From NCBI GenBank assembly GCA_030824095.1, contig JAVBYK010000320.1, forward strand, positions 1 to 6,280: DNA of 6,280 nt. Reading direction: 5' to 3'. The translations under genes were made by a program, and so were the position numbers. How positions within the stretch are numbered: position 1 is the first letter of the stretch; each line of letters begins with the position of its first letter. Under the pieces are notes generated by a model. That model was not told where the DNA came from. It made no database searches and saw only the letters and a list, made by a program, of their open reading frames with translations. This DNA is from a bacterium. GTDB taxonomy: Bacteria > Pseudomonadota > Gammaproteobacteria > Burkholderiales > Burkholderiaceae_C. Shown in pieces: positions 1 through 5,048 of this stretch.

Positions 1-344
1 TGGCGCTCCACCACGATCTGGGTGGCAATGCCGGCGTGATCGGTGCCGGGGATCCAGACCGTGTTGGCGCCCAGCATGCGGTGGTAGCGCGTCAGGCTGT
101 CCATGATGGTCTGGTTGAACGCGTGACCCATGTGTAGCGTGCCGGTCACATTGGGCGGTGGCAACTGGATCGCGAAGGAGGGTTGACCTGCCTGGGGCGC
201 CTGTGTGCCACGGTAGCCGGCCACGCCATAACCCCGCTTTTCCCATTCCGGTCCCCAATGGGCTTCCAGCGCGGCGGGCTCAAAGGACTTGGACAGGGAT
301 TGCAGGCCGGGTTGTGCGGGAGGAGTGATTGCGGTATCGGTCAT
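1..344 (-). CDS. valS: Valyl-tRNA synthetase, N-terminal part (cut by window edge)
   Basis: This is the start of a class Ia aminoacyl-tRNA synthetase that charges tRNA-Val with valine in the cytosol. Reading the minus strand from ATG 344-342 gives 114 codons without a stop, running off the left edge. Residues 62-68 read PPPNVTG and lead into the ATP-binding HIGH motif as HMGH at 71-74. GTDHAGIATQ at 100-109 is a further block typical of ValS. The protein opens MTDTAITPPAQ and has a short family-typical lead (FEPAALEAHW) before the Rossmann fold. The full family length is about 900-950 residues, so roughly seven eighths lie outside the window. I see no strong Shine-Dalgarno before this ATG, but it is the only start that keeps the usual N-terminus. 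It is divergent from the acetyltransferase gene. Confidence 0.95.
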   Translation of the reverse strand, partial: MTDTAITPPAQPGLQSLSKSFEPAALEAHWGPEWEKRGYGVAGYRGTQAPQAGQPSFAIQLPPPNVTGTLHMGHAFNQTIMDSLTRYHRMLGANTVWIPGTDHAGIATQIVVER

Positions 345-372
345 GGTGGGGTCAGTTCGGTCAGAGCCCGCG

Positions 373-378
373 ATTTTA
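373..378 (-). promoter_or_regulatory. Possible -10 element of valS
   Basis: On the minus strand the hexamer reads TAAAAT, five of six matches to TATAAT, about 29 bp upstream of the valS ATG. It sits in an otherwise GC-rich gap. I find no good -35 hexamer at 16-18 bp spacing, so this rests on the -10 alone. Confidence 0.4.
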
Positions 379-441
379 CCGGGCGCCCACCATGTCCCTC
401 ACCATCGGCGTGAAGGAGGCTGCGGTTACGATGGCCCCCAT

Positions 442-455
442 TCGCCTGAAGGCGA
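442..455 (+). other. Small hairpin upstream of the GNAT gene
   Basis: TCGCC and GGCGA form a 5-bp perfect inverted repeat around a TGAA loop, 29 bp before the acetyltransferase start. No T-run follows, so it is not an intrinsic terminator on this strand. It may simply be a leader structure. Beyond this hairpin and the possible valS -10, the 345-484 gap shows nothing I recognise. Confidence 0.3.
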
Positions 456-484
456 TCCAATAACAAGAGGTGACAGGAGAAATC

Positions 485-1531
485 ATGGCAGTGGTGTGCG
501 AAACCGGGCGCCTGCACGTGCGTCATTTTTCACTCGATGACGCGCCTTTCATCGTGCGTCTGCTCAACGAGCCCTCGTTCATTCGCCACATTGCCGACAA
601 GGGCGTGCGCACCCCGGACGATGCGCGCACCTACCTGCGCAATGGCCCGCTGGGCAGCTATGGTCGCAACGGTTTTGGCCTGAGTGCGGTGGTGCACCGG
701 GACAGCGGCGCCACCATCGGCATGTGCGGCCTGATCCGTCGCGATGGGCTGCCCGATGTGGATATCGGCTACGCCTTCCTGCCCGAGTTCTGGTCCCAGG
801 GTTACGCGGCCGAGGCGGTGCGTGGTGTGCTCCACAGCGACGCCCGTCACCACGGGCTGCAGCGCGTGGTGGCCGTGGTCAATCCCGACAACGCCGCGTC
901 CATCCGCCTGTTGCAGTCGCTGGGATTTGGTTTCGAGACGATGGTGGTGCTTCCGTCCGAGAACACGCCCATCCAGCAATTTGCCATCGCGTTGCAACCC
1001 TGCGTGCGTCTGACTGCGCCCTATGCGCAGGCCTACCGGGCGCTGATGCTGGAAGCCTACACGGCGTATCCCGATGCCTTTACCTCCAGTACCGCCGAGC
1101 GCGCCACGCTGCCGCTGTCGTGGTGGGAGGCGCGCCTGAACCCCGATCCGCAGGCCCGGGAGGTCGTGCTGGGCATGTTCCAGCGGGGAGCGCTTGCCGG
1201 AGTGGTCGGGCTGGCCATGGAGACGCGTGAGAAGGCCCGCCACAAGGCCACCCTGTTCGGCATGTATGTGCAGCCGGCTCACCAGCGCGCCGGGCTGGGG
1301 CAACTGCTGGTTCAGGCCGCTCTGGAGGAGGCCCGTGGCCGTGCCGATGTGCGTCAGGTCTTGCTGACCGTGACCCAGGGCAACGCCCGCGCGCAGGCCC
1401 TGTATGAACGCTGTGGTTTTGAGAGCTTTGGCGTGGAACCGGACGCGGTGATGGTGGGGCGCTCCTATGTCGCCAAGGTGCACATGTGGCACCAACTGCA
1501 GCGCTCGAACACGGCCATCAGGGAGCAGTAA
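485..1531 (+). CDS. Tandem (double) GNAT-family N-acetyltransferase
   Basis: This 348-aa cytosolic protein carries two acetyl-CoA-dependent N-acetyltransferase folds in one chain. Domain 1 (about residues 5-170) is RimJ/RimL-like: RLHVRHFSLDDAPFI at its start, the CoA-binding turn SQGYAAEA at 104-111, and NPDNAASIRLLQSLGF at 133-148. Domain 2 (about 174-338) looks like a classic Acetyltransf_1 domain, with pyrophosphate-binding QRAGLG at 267-272 and GNARAQALYERCGF at 299-312. Both CoA signatures look intact, so both halves could be active. The substrate cannot be told; related single-domain enzymes acetylate protein N-termini, antibiotics or small amines. I chose ATG 485 over the in-frame GTG at 470 because AGGAGA (475-480) sits 4 nt before 485. 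A 348-aa open frame runs antisense to nearly all of it, which I take as a codon-bias shadow. Confidence 0.88.
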   Translation: MAVVCETGRLHVRHFSLDDAPFIVRLLNEPSFIRHIADKGVRTPDDARTYLRNGPLGSYGRNGFGLSAVVHRDSGATIGMCGLIRRDGLPDVDIGYAFLPEFWSQGYAAEAVRGVLHSDARHHGLQRVVAVVNPDNAASIRLLQSLGFGFETMVVLPSENTPIQQFAIALQPCVRLTAPYAQAYRALMLEAYTAYPDAFTSSTAERATLPLSWWEARLNPDPQAREVVLGMFQRGALAGVVGLAMETREKARHKATLFGMYVQPAHQRAGLGQLLVQAALEEARGRADVRQVLLTVTQGNARAQALYERCGFESFGVEPDAVMVGRSYVAKVHMWHQLQRSNTAIREQ

Positions 1532-1543
1532 GCGCGCGCGTGT

Positions 1544-1549
1544 TTTAAT
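1544..1549 (+). promoter_or_regulatory. Possible -10 element for the ribosome-associated protein gene
   Basis: TTTAAT matches TATAAT at five of six positions and lies in the short gap after the acetyltransferase stop, about 60 bp before the next start. No convincing -35 hexamer is present at standard spacing. Confidence 0.3.
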
Positions 1550-1567
1550 CGAAGGTTGTTTTGTCAA

Positions 1568-1587
1568 TCGCCCCATGCCTGGGGCGA
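1568..1587 (+). other. Perfect 7-bp hairpin in the leader of the HPF/RaiA-like gene
   Basis: TCGCCCC (1568-1574) and GGGGCGA (1581-1587) are perfectly complementary around a 6-nt loop. The structure ends 9 nt before the Shine-Dalgarno AGGAGA (1597-1602). The bases after it are ACC-rich with no T-run, so it does not look like an intrinsic terminator. It could mark mRNA end processing or affect translation start; function is inferred only. Confidence 0.45.
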
Positions 1588-1608
1588 CCCCAACCCAGGA
1601 GAATAAGC

Positions 1609-1956
1609 ATGCAAGTTCAAGTCCATACCGATGACCACATCCAAGGCGGTGAATCGCTGGCCCAGTGGATCCAGGAAGAAGCCAAGACCCGTCTGGCCCG
1701 TTTTGCCGAGTCCGTGACCCGCGTCGAAGCCTTCCTGACCGACGTCGATGCCGGCAAATCCGGTACCAATGACAAGCGCTGCCGCCTGGAAGCCCGTGTG
1801 GCTGGCCGTCCCGCTGTTTCCGTCACCGCCGATGCCGACAAGTTGGCCGCCGCGTTCACCGAAGCCGTGGGCAAGCTGACCCGTGTGCTGGACTCCGAAC
1901 TGGGCAAGGCCAAGGACCACCACGGTCGCGACACGATTCGCGCCGCGCAAGAGTAA
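1609..1956 (+). CDS. HPF/RaiA-family ribosome-associated protein
   Basis: The 115-aa product resembles the S30AE family (hibernation-promoting factor, RaiA/YfiA), small cytosolic proteins that bind the 30S decoding region and idle ribosomes in stationary phase or cold. Its layout fits: a first strand (MQVQVHTDDHIQGGESL), a helix with many charged residues (WIQEEAKTRLARFAESVTRVE), a strand (AFLTDVDA), then KRCRLEARVAGRPAVSVTADAD and a final helix (LAAAFTEAVGKLTRVLDSELGKAK). It is close to the short single-domain class, with no long C-terminal dimerisation domain. It is less basic than E. coli HPF, so ribosome binding is not assured. The start at 1609 is fixed by AGGAGA 6 nt upstream and by alignment of the first strand. 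It is probably a paralogue of the HPF usually found near rpoN, which is not in this window. Confidence 0.75.
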   Translation: MQVQVHTDDHIQGGESLAQWIQEEAKTRLARFAESVTRVEAFLTDVDAGKSGTNDKRCRLEARVAGRPAVSVTADADKLAAAFTEAVGKLTRVLDSELGKAKDHHGRDTIRAAQE

Positions 1957-1971
1957 GCCGTCTGATCGGGC

Positions 1972-1988
1972 GAGCGACTGACTCGCTC
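1972..1988 (+). other. Inverted repeat ahead of the ABC transporter operon
   Basis: GAGCGA (1972-1977) and TCGCTC (1983-1988) form a perfect 6-bp stem around CTGAC, between the ribosome-associated protein stop and the ABC ATPase start. No T-run follows, so it is not a clear terminator. It could be an operator half-site pair or a leader hairpin; it does not match the AT-rich Zur-type palindrome. Confidence 0.3.
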
Positions 1989-1999
1989 AACCGGCCGCC

Positions 2000-2668
2000 A
2001 TGATCCGCACCCAGGGCCTGCGCTACCAGTATTCCAACGGTCCCTTGCTGGCCTTCCCGGACGTGGAGGTGCCGCAAGGCTCCGTGCTGCTGCTCAGTGG
2101 CCCTTCGGGCTGCGGCAAGTCCACCTGGCTGGCCCTGGTGGCGGCCCTGGTGGCGCCCACCGCCGGTGCGCTGGTGGTCGCTGAACAGCCTCTCAGTGCG
2201 CTCAAATCCGTAGCGGCTGACGCATGGCGGGCGAGGGCTATCGGCTTTCTCCCGCAAAAACTCCATCTGAGCACCGCCCTGAGCGTCTACCAGAACCTGG
2301 CCATGGCGCAGTGGGCGGCCGGCCAGTCGGAGGACGCCTCCCGCATTCATGCCGCTCTGCAAACCCTGGGCGTGGAAGATCTGGCCCAGCGCAAGCCGGG
2401 TCAGCTATCGGGCGGGCAGGCACAGCGCGTGGCGCTGGCGCGGGCCGTGTTGCTGCAGCCCCGGGTGATCCTGGCCGATGAACCCACCGCCAGTCTGGAC
2501 GACGCGTCCGCCGCCCAGGCGGTGGGCCTGTTGCTGTCCACCGCCCGTCAGCAGGGTGCCACGCTGGTCATTGCCACTCACGACGCCCGGGTGGCAGGGC
2601 TGGTTGCGCCCGACGTTAATGATCAAATCGGCATCCAGCCCTCGTGGTTATTGCGTATCCAGCTATGA
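2000..2668 (+). CDS. ABC transporter ATP-binding protein, LolD/MacB type
   Basis: This 222-aa cytosolic ATPase would power the permease encoded just downstream. All nucleotide-binding motifs are present: Walker A GPSGCGKST (34-42), Q-loop Gln86 in FLPQ, signature LSGGQ (136-140), Walker B VILADE (156-161) followed by PTASLDD, and the H-loop His194 in ATHD. Size and motif wording place it in the LolD/MacB/FtsE group, which works with FtsX-like permeases rather than classical importers. ATG 2000 has no good Shine-Dalgarno, but gives the family-typical start (MIRTQGLRYQY). Residues 208-222 (DQIGIQPSWLLRIQL) do not look like a normal ABC tail: they are encoded by a short interspersed repeat (2620-2673). 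The stop TGA lies only 10 bp before the permease ATG. Substrate is unknown; context hints at metal or envelope function. Confidence 0.93.
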   Translation: MIRTQGLRYQYSNGPLLAFPDVEVPQGSVLLLSGPSGCGKSTWLALVAALVAPTAGALVVAEQPLSALKSVAADAWRARAIGFLPQKLHLSTALSVYQNLAMAQWAAGQSEDASRIHAALQTLGVEDLAQRKPGQLSGGQAQRVALARAVLLQPRVILADEPTASLDDASAAQAVGLLLSTARQQGATLVIATHDARVAGLVAPDVNDQIGIQPSWLLRIQL

Positions 2669-2673
2669 AAACG
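2620..2673 (+). repeat. Short interspersed repeat, copy 1 (in ABC ATPase 3' end)
   Basis: This AT-richer stretch shares AGCCCTCGTGG (2637-2647) exactly with a second copy at 3930-3940. The similarity extends to the flanks: a preceding TC, an upstream AAAT..GG block, and a downstream TAT...GCTA block. From memory, sequences of the form 'atcaaat..g.....tagccctcgtgg......gctatcaaaa' are frequent in Comamonadaceae intergenic regions. Here the element encodes the last 15 ATPase residues, the stop codon and most of the junction to the permease. Confidence 0.6.
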
Positions 2674-2678
2674 CTAGC

Positions 2679-3881
2679 ATGAGAACCCTGGCCTTTGCCT
2701 GGCACTACCTGTGGTCCCGCCCGCTGGGCGCGGCACTGAATGTGCTGCTGCTGAGCCTGGGGCTGGCGTCCATCACCTTTCTGCTGCTGGTGGGCCACCA
2801 GCTCAGCCGCGCGTTTGACCGCGACCTGGCCGGCATCGACGTGGTCGTGGGGGCCAAGGGCAGCCCGATGCAGCTCATCCTGAGCGGCGTGCTGCACATC
2901 GACGTGCCGCCGGGCAATGTGCCGTTGCAGGCGGTCAAGGCGCTGGAAAAGCACCCCATGGTGGCCAGCGTCATCCCCATCAGCCTGGGCGACAACTTCC
3001 GGGGTTACCGCATTGTCGGCACCTCGCACGCCTACCTCACGCACTACGCGGCCACGCTGGCCCAGGGCCGCCTGTGGGATGCGCCCATGCAGGTGGTGCT
3101 GGGTTCCACCGCCGCTGCCAAACTGGGCGCCACGCTGGGGCAGACCTTTGTCGGCACCCACGGTCTCGGCGCCGGCGGCCATGCCCACGGCGACAGCACC
3201 TACACCGTGGTCGGCATCCTGGCACCCAGCGGCAGCGTGCTGGACCGACTGATCTTGACCGACACCGCCTCGGTGTGGAAGGTGCACGAAGACTTCACCG
3301 CACTGGACGACGACGACCGCAAGGCCATGGAAGAGGAGCGCGAGGTCACCATGGCCCTGGTGAAATACAGGACGCCGATGGCGGCGCTGAGCTTTCCGCG
3401 CTTTGTCAACACCAGCACCGAGATGCAGGCGGCCGCGCCCGCGCTGGAGATCAGCCGCCTGCTCAATATGCTGGGCCTGGGCACCGATGTGCTGCGCGCC
3501 TTTGCCGGGGTGTTGCTGCTGACCGCCGCTTTAAGCGTGTTCATCGCCTTGTGGAGCGCCGTGCGCGAGCGCCGGGGCGATCTGGCGCTGTTGCGCATGC
3601 TGGGTGCGCCACCGGCCAAGGTGGCTGCGTTGCTGCTGTGCGAGGCGGTCTGGCTGGGCCTGCTGGCCGCCGCGCTGGGTCTGCTGCTGGGCCAGGGCTT
3701 TACTGCGGCCTTGGGCTGGTTTTTGAAGCTGGACACCACGCTGCTGATTGGCGGCATGGTCTGGCCGAGCGAACTGGCCGTGGTGCCGGCCCTGGCGCTG
3801 GGCGTATCCTTGGGCGCGGCGCTGTTGCCGGCGCTGGGCGCCTACCGCGTCAGCGTGCTGGAACTTCTGCAGGGTCGCTAA
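2679..3881 (+). CDS. ABC transporter permease, FtsX/MacB type
   Basis: The 400-aa inner-membrane protein has the one-plus-three helix plan of the MacB/LolC/FtsX family. TM1 spans about residues 17-40. A large periplasmic domain (about 45-270) contains IDVVVGAKGSPMQLILSGVL, a wording I associate with this permease class. Three C-terminal helices lie at about 277-300, 323-350 and 367-390, with the FtsX-type loop RERRGDLALLRMLGAPP between the first two. It ends with AYRVSVLELLQGR, a typical tail. The periplasmic part holds a His cluster (161, 168, 170 in GTHGLGAGGHAHGD) next to an acidic stretch (ALDDDDRKAMEEERE), which could bind a metal ion; that is inference. ATG 2679 gives the family-typical MRTLAFAWHYL start. 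There is no Shine-Dalgarno, so translation is probably coupled to the ATPase gene. Such permeases often act in extrusion or lipoprotein/mechanical work rather than uptake. Confidence 0.92.
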   Translation: MRTLAFAWHYLWSRPLGAALNVLLLSLGLASITFLLLVGHQLSRAFDRDLAGIDVVVGAKGSPMQLILSGVLHIDVPPGNVPLQAVKALEKHPMVASVIPISLGDNFRGYRIVGTSHAYLTHYAATLAQGRLWDAPMQVVLGSTAAAKLGATLGQTFVGTHGLGAGGHAHGDSTYTVVGILAPSGSVLDRLILTDTASVWKVHEDFTALDDDDRKAMEEEREVTMALVKYRTPMAALSFPRFVNTSTEMQAAAPALEISRLLNMLGLGTDVLRAFAGVLLLTAALSVFIALWSAVRERRGDLALLRMLGAPPAKVAALLLCEAVWLGLLAAALGLLLGQGFTAALGWFLKLDTTLLIGGMVWPSELAVVPALALGVSLGAALLPALGAYRVSVLELLQGR

Positions 3882-3912
3882 GTCCAATCAAACCTTTTTT
3901 CGGAATGACTTT

Positions 3913-4161
3913 ATGAATAAAATGGTTCTAGCCCTCGTGGCGATTATGTTGACTGCTACTGTTTCAATAGCAGCGGAAAGCCACGGTGATCAGGAAACCA
4001 AGGCCGACATCGCCCGCCACCGGGCTATTGCCGCCGCGCATGAGGGCGCCGCCAAGTGCCTGGAGTCCGGCAAGAAGGAAGAGGTTTGCACCAAGGAGCT
4101 GCAGGCCGCCTGCAAGGGCCTGGCCATCGGCAAGTTTTGTGGAATGAAGCATGAGCACTAA
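3913..4161 (+). CDS. Small exported four-cysteine protein
   Basis: The 82-aa product begins with a plain signal peptide: MNK, a hydrophobic core MVLALVAIMLTATVSI, and a likely cleavage after AA at 20-21. The mature part (about 61 residues) is charged and helical, with Cys49, 59, 67 and 76 spaced CX9CX7CX8C, plus His24, 36 and 43 and a C-terminal MKHEH. Four Cys could form two disulfides in the periplasm, or with the His residues bind a metal. I do not recognise the family. The start at 3913 is supported by the signal peptide and a weak GGA 8 nt upstream. It lies 31 bp after the permease and 24 bp before the DUF3299-type gene, so it is probably in the same transcript. Bases 3916-3973, coding for the signal peptide, are AT-richer than the rest and match the interspersed repeat. 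Confidence 0.8.
   Translation: MNKMVLALVAIMLTATVSIAAESHGDQETKADIARHRAIAAAHEGAAKCLESGKKEEVCTKELQAACKGLAIGKFCGMKHEH
3916..3973 (+). repeat. Short interspersed repeat, copy 2 (in a signal peptide)
   Basis: This shares AGCCCTCGTGG (3930-3940) with copy 1, or 13 of 14 bases over 3927-3940 versus 2634-2647. It ends in a perfect inverted repeat, CTGCTA (3953-3958) and TAGCAG (3968-3973). It is visibly richer in A and T than the coding sequence on either side. It encodes residues 2 to about 20 of the four-Cys protein, almost exactly its signal peptide. Confidence 0.55.
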
Positions 4162-4185
4162 GATCACCCCGTGGAGGAAGTCACC

Positions 4186-4713
4186 ATGAAGCAAACCGCC
4201 ACCCGCCGCACCGCCCTGATTGCCGCCCTGAGCGCTTGCGCCATGCCAGCCCTGGTGCTCGCACAGTTGAGCTCGCCCATTGCGGGCGGCGTCCCCGCCG
4301 GCACCGGTGCCGGCGTGCACAGCCCCAACAGCCCATTCGCCCCGCTGCAGGAGCGCGCCGACGTGGTGCCCTGGTCGGTGCTGACCGATGTCAAGACCAA
4401 GGTCGAGAAGAACCGCATGCTGCCGGTGTTTCCAGCGCCGGTGATGGCGCTCCACCAGAAGAGCCAGCGTGTGCAGGGCTTCATGATGCCGCTGGAGCCG
4501 GGCGAGAAGCAGAAGCACTTTCTGATCAGCTCGGTGCCGCTGACCTGTTCCTTTTGCGTGCCCGGTGGGCCGGAGAGCATGGTCGAGGTCAAGACCAAGA
4601 CCCCGGTGAAGTACACGCTGGAGCCGGTCGTCGTCGAAGGCCAGTTTGCCGTGCTCAAGGATGACCCCTATGGGCTTTACTACCGCATCAGCGACGCAAT
4701 AGCCGTGAAGTGA
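4186..4713 (+). CDS. Exported DUF3299-type protein
   Basis: The 175-aa product has an N-terminal signal: MKQTATRR, hydrophobic TALIAALSACAMPALVLA, probable cleavage after Ala26. The TRR-x-AL wording is compatible with a Tat signal, but a Sec signal is equally possible. The mature protein shows the layout of DUF3299 (COG3495): PWSVLTDVKTK near 62-72, VQGFMMPLEPGEKQKHFLIS near 96-115, then CSFC at 121-124 followed by VPGGPESMVEV and the end block PYGLYYRISDA. The CxxC could be redox-active or bind a metal in the periplasm. The family has no settled function to my knowledge. I recall that homologues occur beside MacB-like ABC genes in the zinc-regulated zrg locus of Vibrio, which agrees with the neighbours here. 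ATG 4186 is preferred over GTG 4171 because GGAGGAAG (4173-4180) is spaced 5 nt before it. Confidence 0.82.
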   Translation: MKQTATRRTALIAALSACAMPALVLAQLSSPIAGGVPAGTGAGVHSPNSPFAPLQERADVVPWSVLTDVKTKVEKNRMLPVFPAPVMALHQKSQRVQGFMMPLEPGEKQKHFLISSVPLTCSFCVPGGPESMVEVKTKTPVKYTLEPVVVEGQFAVLKDDPYGLYYRISDAIAVK

Positions 4714-4720
4714 GGCCGCG

Positions 4721-5044
4721 ATGAACTACGAAGAGCGTTTCACCGACCAGGAACTGGAGCAGGTCATCTCCGAAGGCCTGATCTACATGTGCGCCTGTCC
4801 TGCGCAACTGGCCGAAACCATCCGCACCGTGCGCCGCCTGTACCGCTACCAGATGGGGTGTATTGCCGGTCCGGAGAACGATGGCCGCGTGCACCGCGCC
4901 ATTGCCGAGGCCGCGATTGCAACCCACGCCCAATTGCAGGACTGCATGGATGAAATCCTGCGCATCGAGCAGTGGGACCGTGCCACGCTGCGCATGCCGG
5001 AGAATCTGCGCGCCAAGCAGCTCAAGGCGATTACCGACGATTGA
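4721..5044 (+). CDS. Small cytosolic protein with CxC motif, function unknown
   Basis: The 107-aa product has no signal peptide or membrane helix and looks mostly alpha-helical. It has a conserved-looking core, YMCACPAQLAETIRTVRRLY (residues 22-41). Cys24 and Cys26 form CxC; Cys47, Cys75, His58 and His69 are further possible ligands. I do not recognise the family. It starts 7 nt after the DUF3299-type stop, with GAGG overlapping that stop codon as ribosome binding site, so it is translated from the same mRNA and is the last gene of the block. Being cytosolic, it could partner the ABC ATPase, or buffer or sense a metal; this is guesswork from position and cysteines. Codon use matches its neighbours and it is convergent to eamA. 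Confidence 0.8.
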   Translation: MNYEERFTDQELEQVISEGLIYMCACPAQLAETIRTVRRLYRYQMGCIAGPENDGRVHRAIAEAAIATHAQLQDCMDEILRIEQWDRATLRMPENLRAKQLKAITDD

Positions 5045-5048
5045 CCGC

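Noticed and set aside
183..540. Small plus-strand open frames across the valS start and the divergent gap
   Set aside because: They have no supported start site or recognisable sequence, and they overlap the clear valS reading frame on the other strand.
530..1576. A 348-aa open frame on the minus strand, antisense to the acetyltransferase gene
   Set aside because: Its composition (many His, Gln, Arg, Gly) is typical of the shadow of a GC-rich gene. No domain is recognisable, and the plus strand holds clear GNAT motifs.
1957..1999. A Zur-type operator before the ABC operon
   Set aside because: The gap contains only a GC-rich 6-bp inverted repeat. The AT-rich palindrome expected for Zur sites is absent here and before the other genes examined.
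3882..3912. T-run (3895-3900) after the permease gene as an intrinsic terminator
   Set aside because: No GC-rich hairpin precedes it, and the next gene follows closely on the same strand.
3074..3916. A 280-aa plus-strand open frame inside the permease gene
   Set aside because: It is a frame shadow of the permease, whose own frame carries the family motifs and membrane helices.
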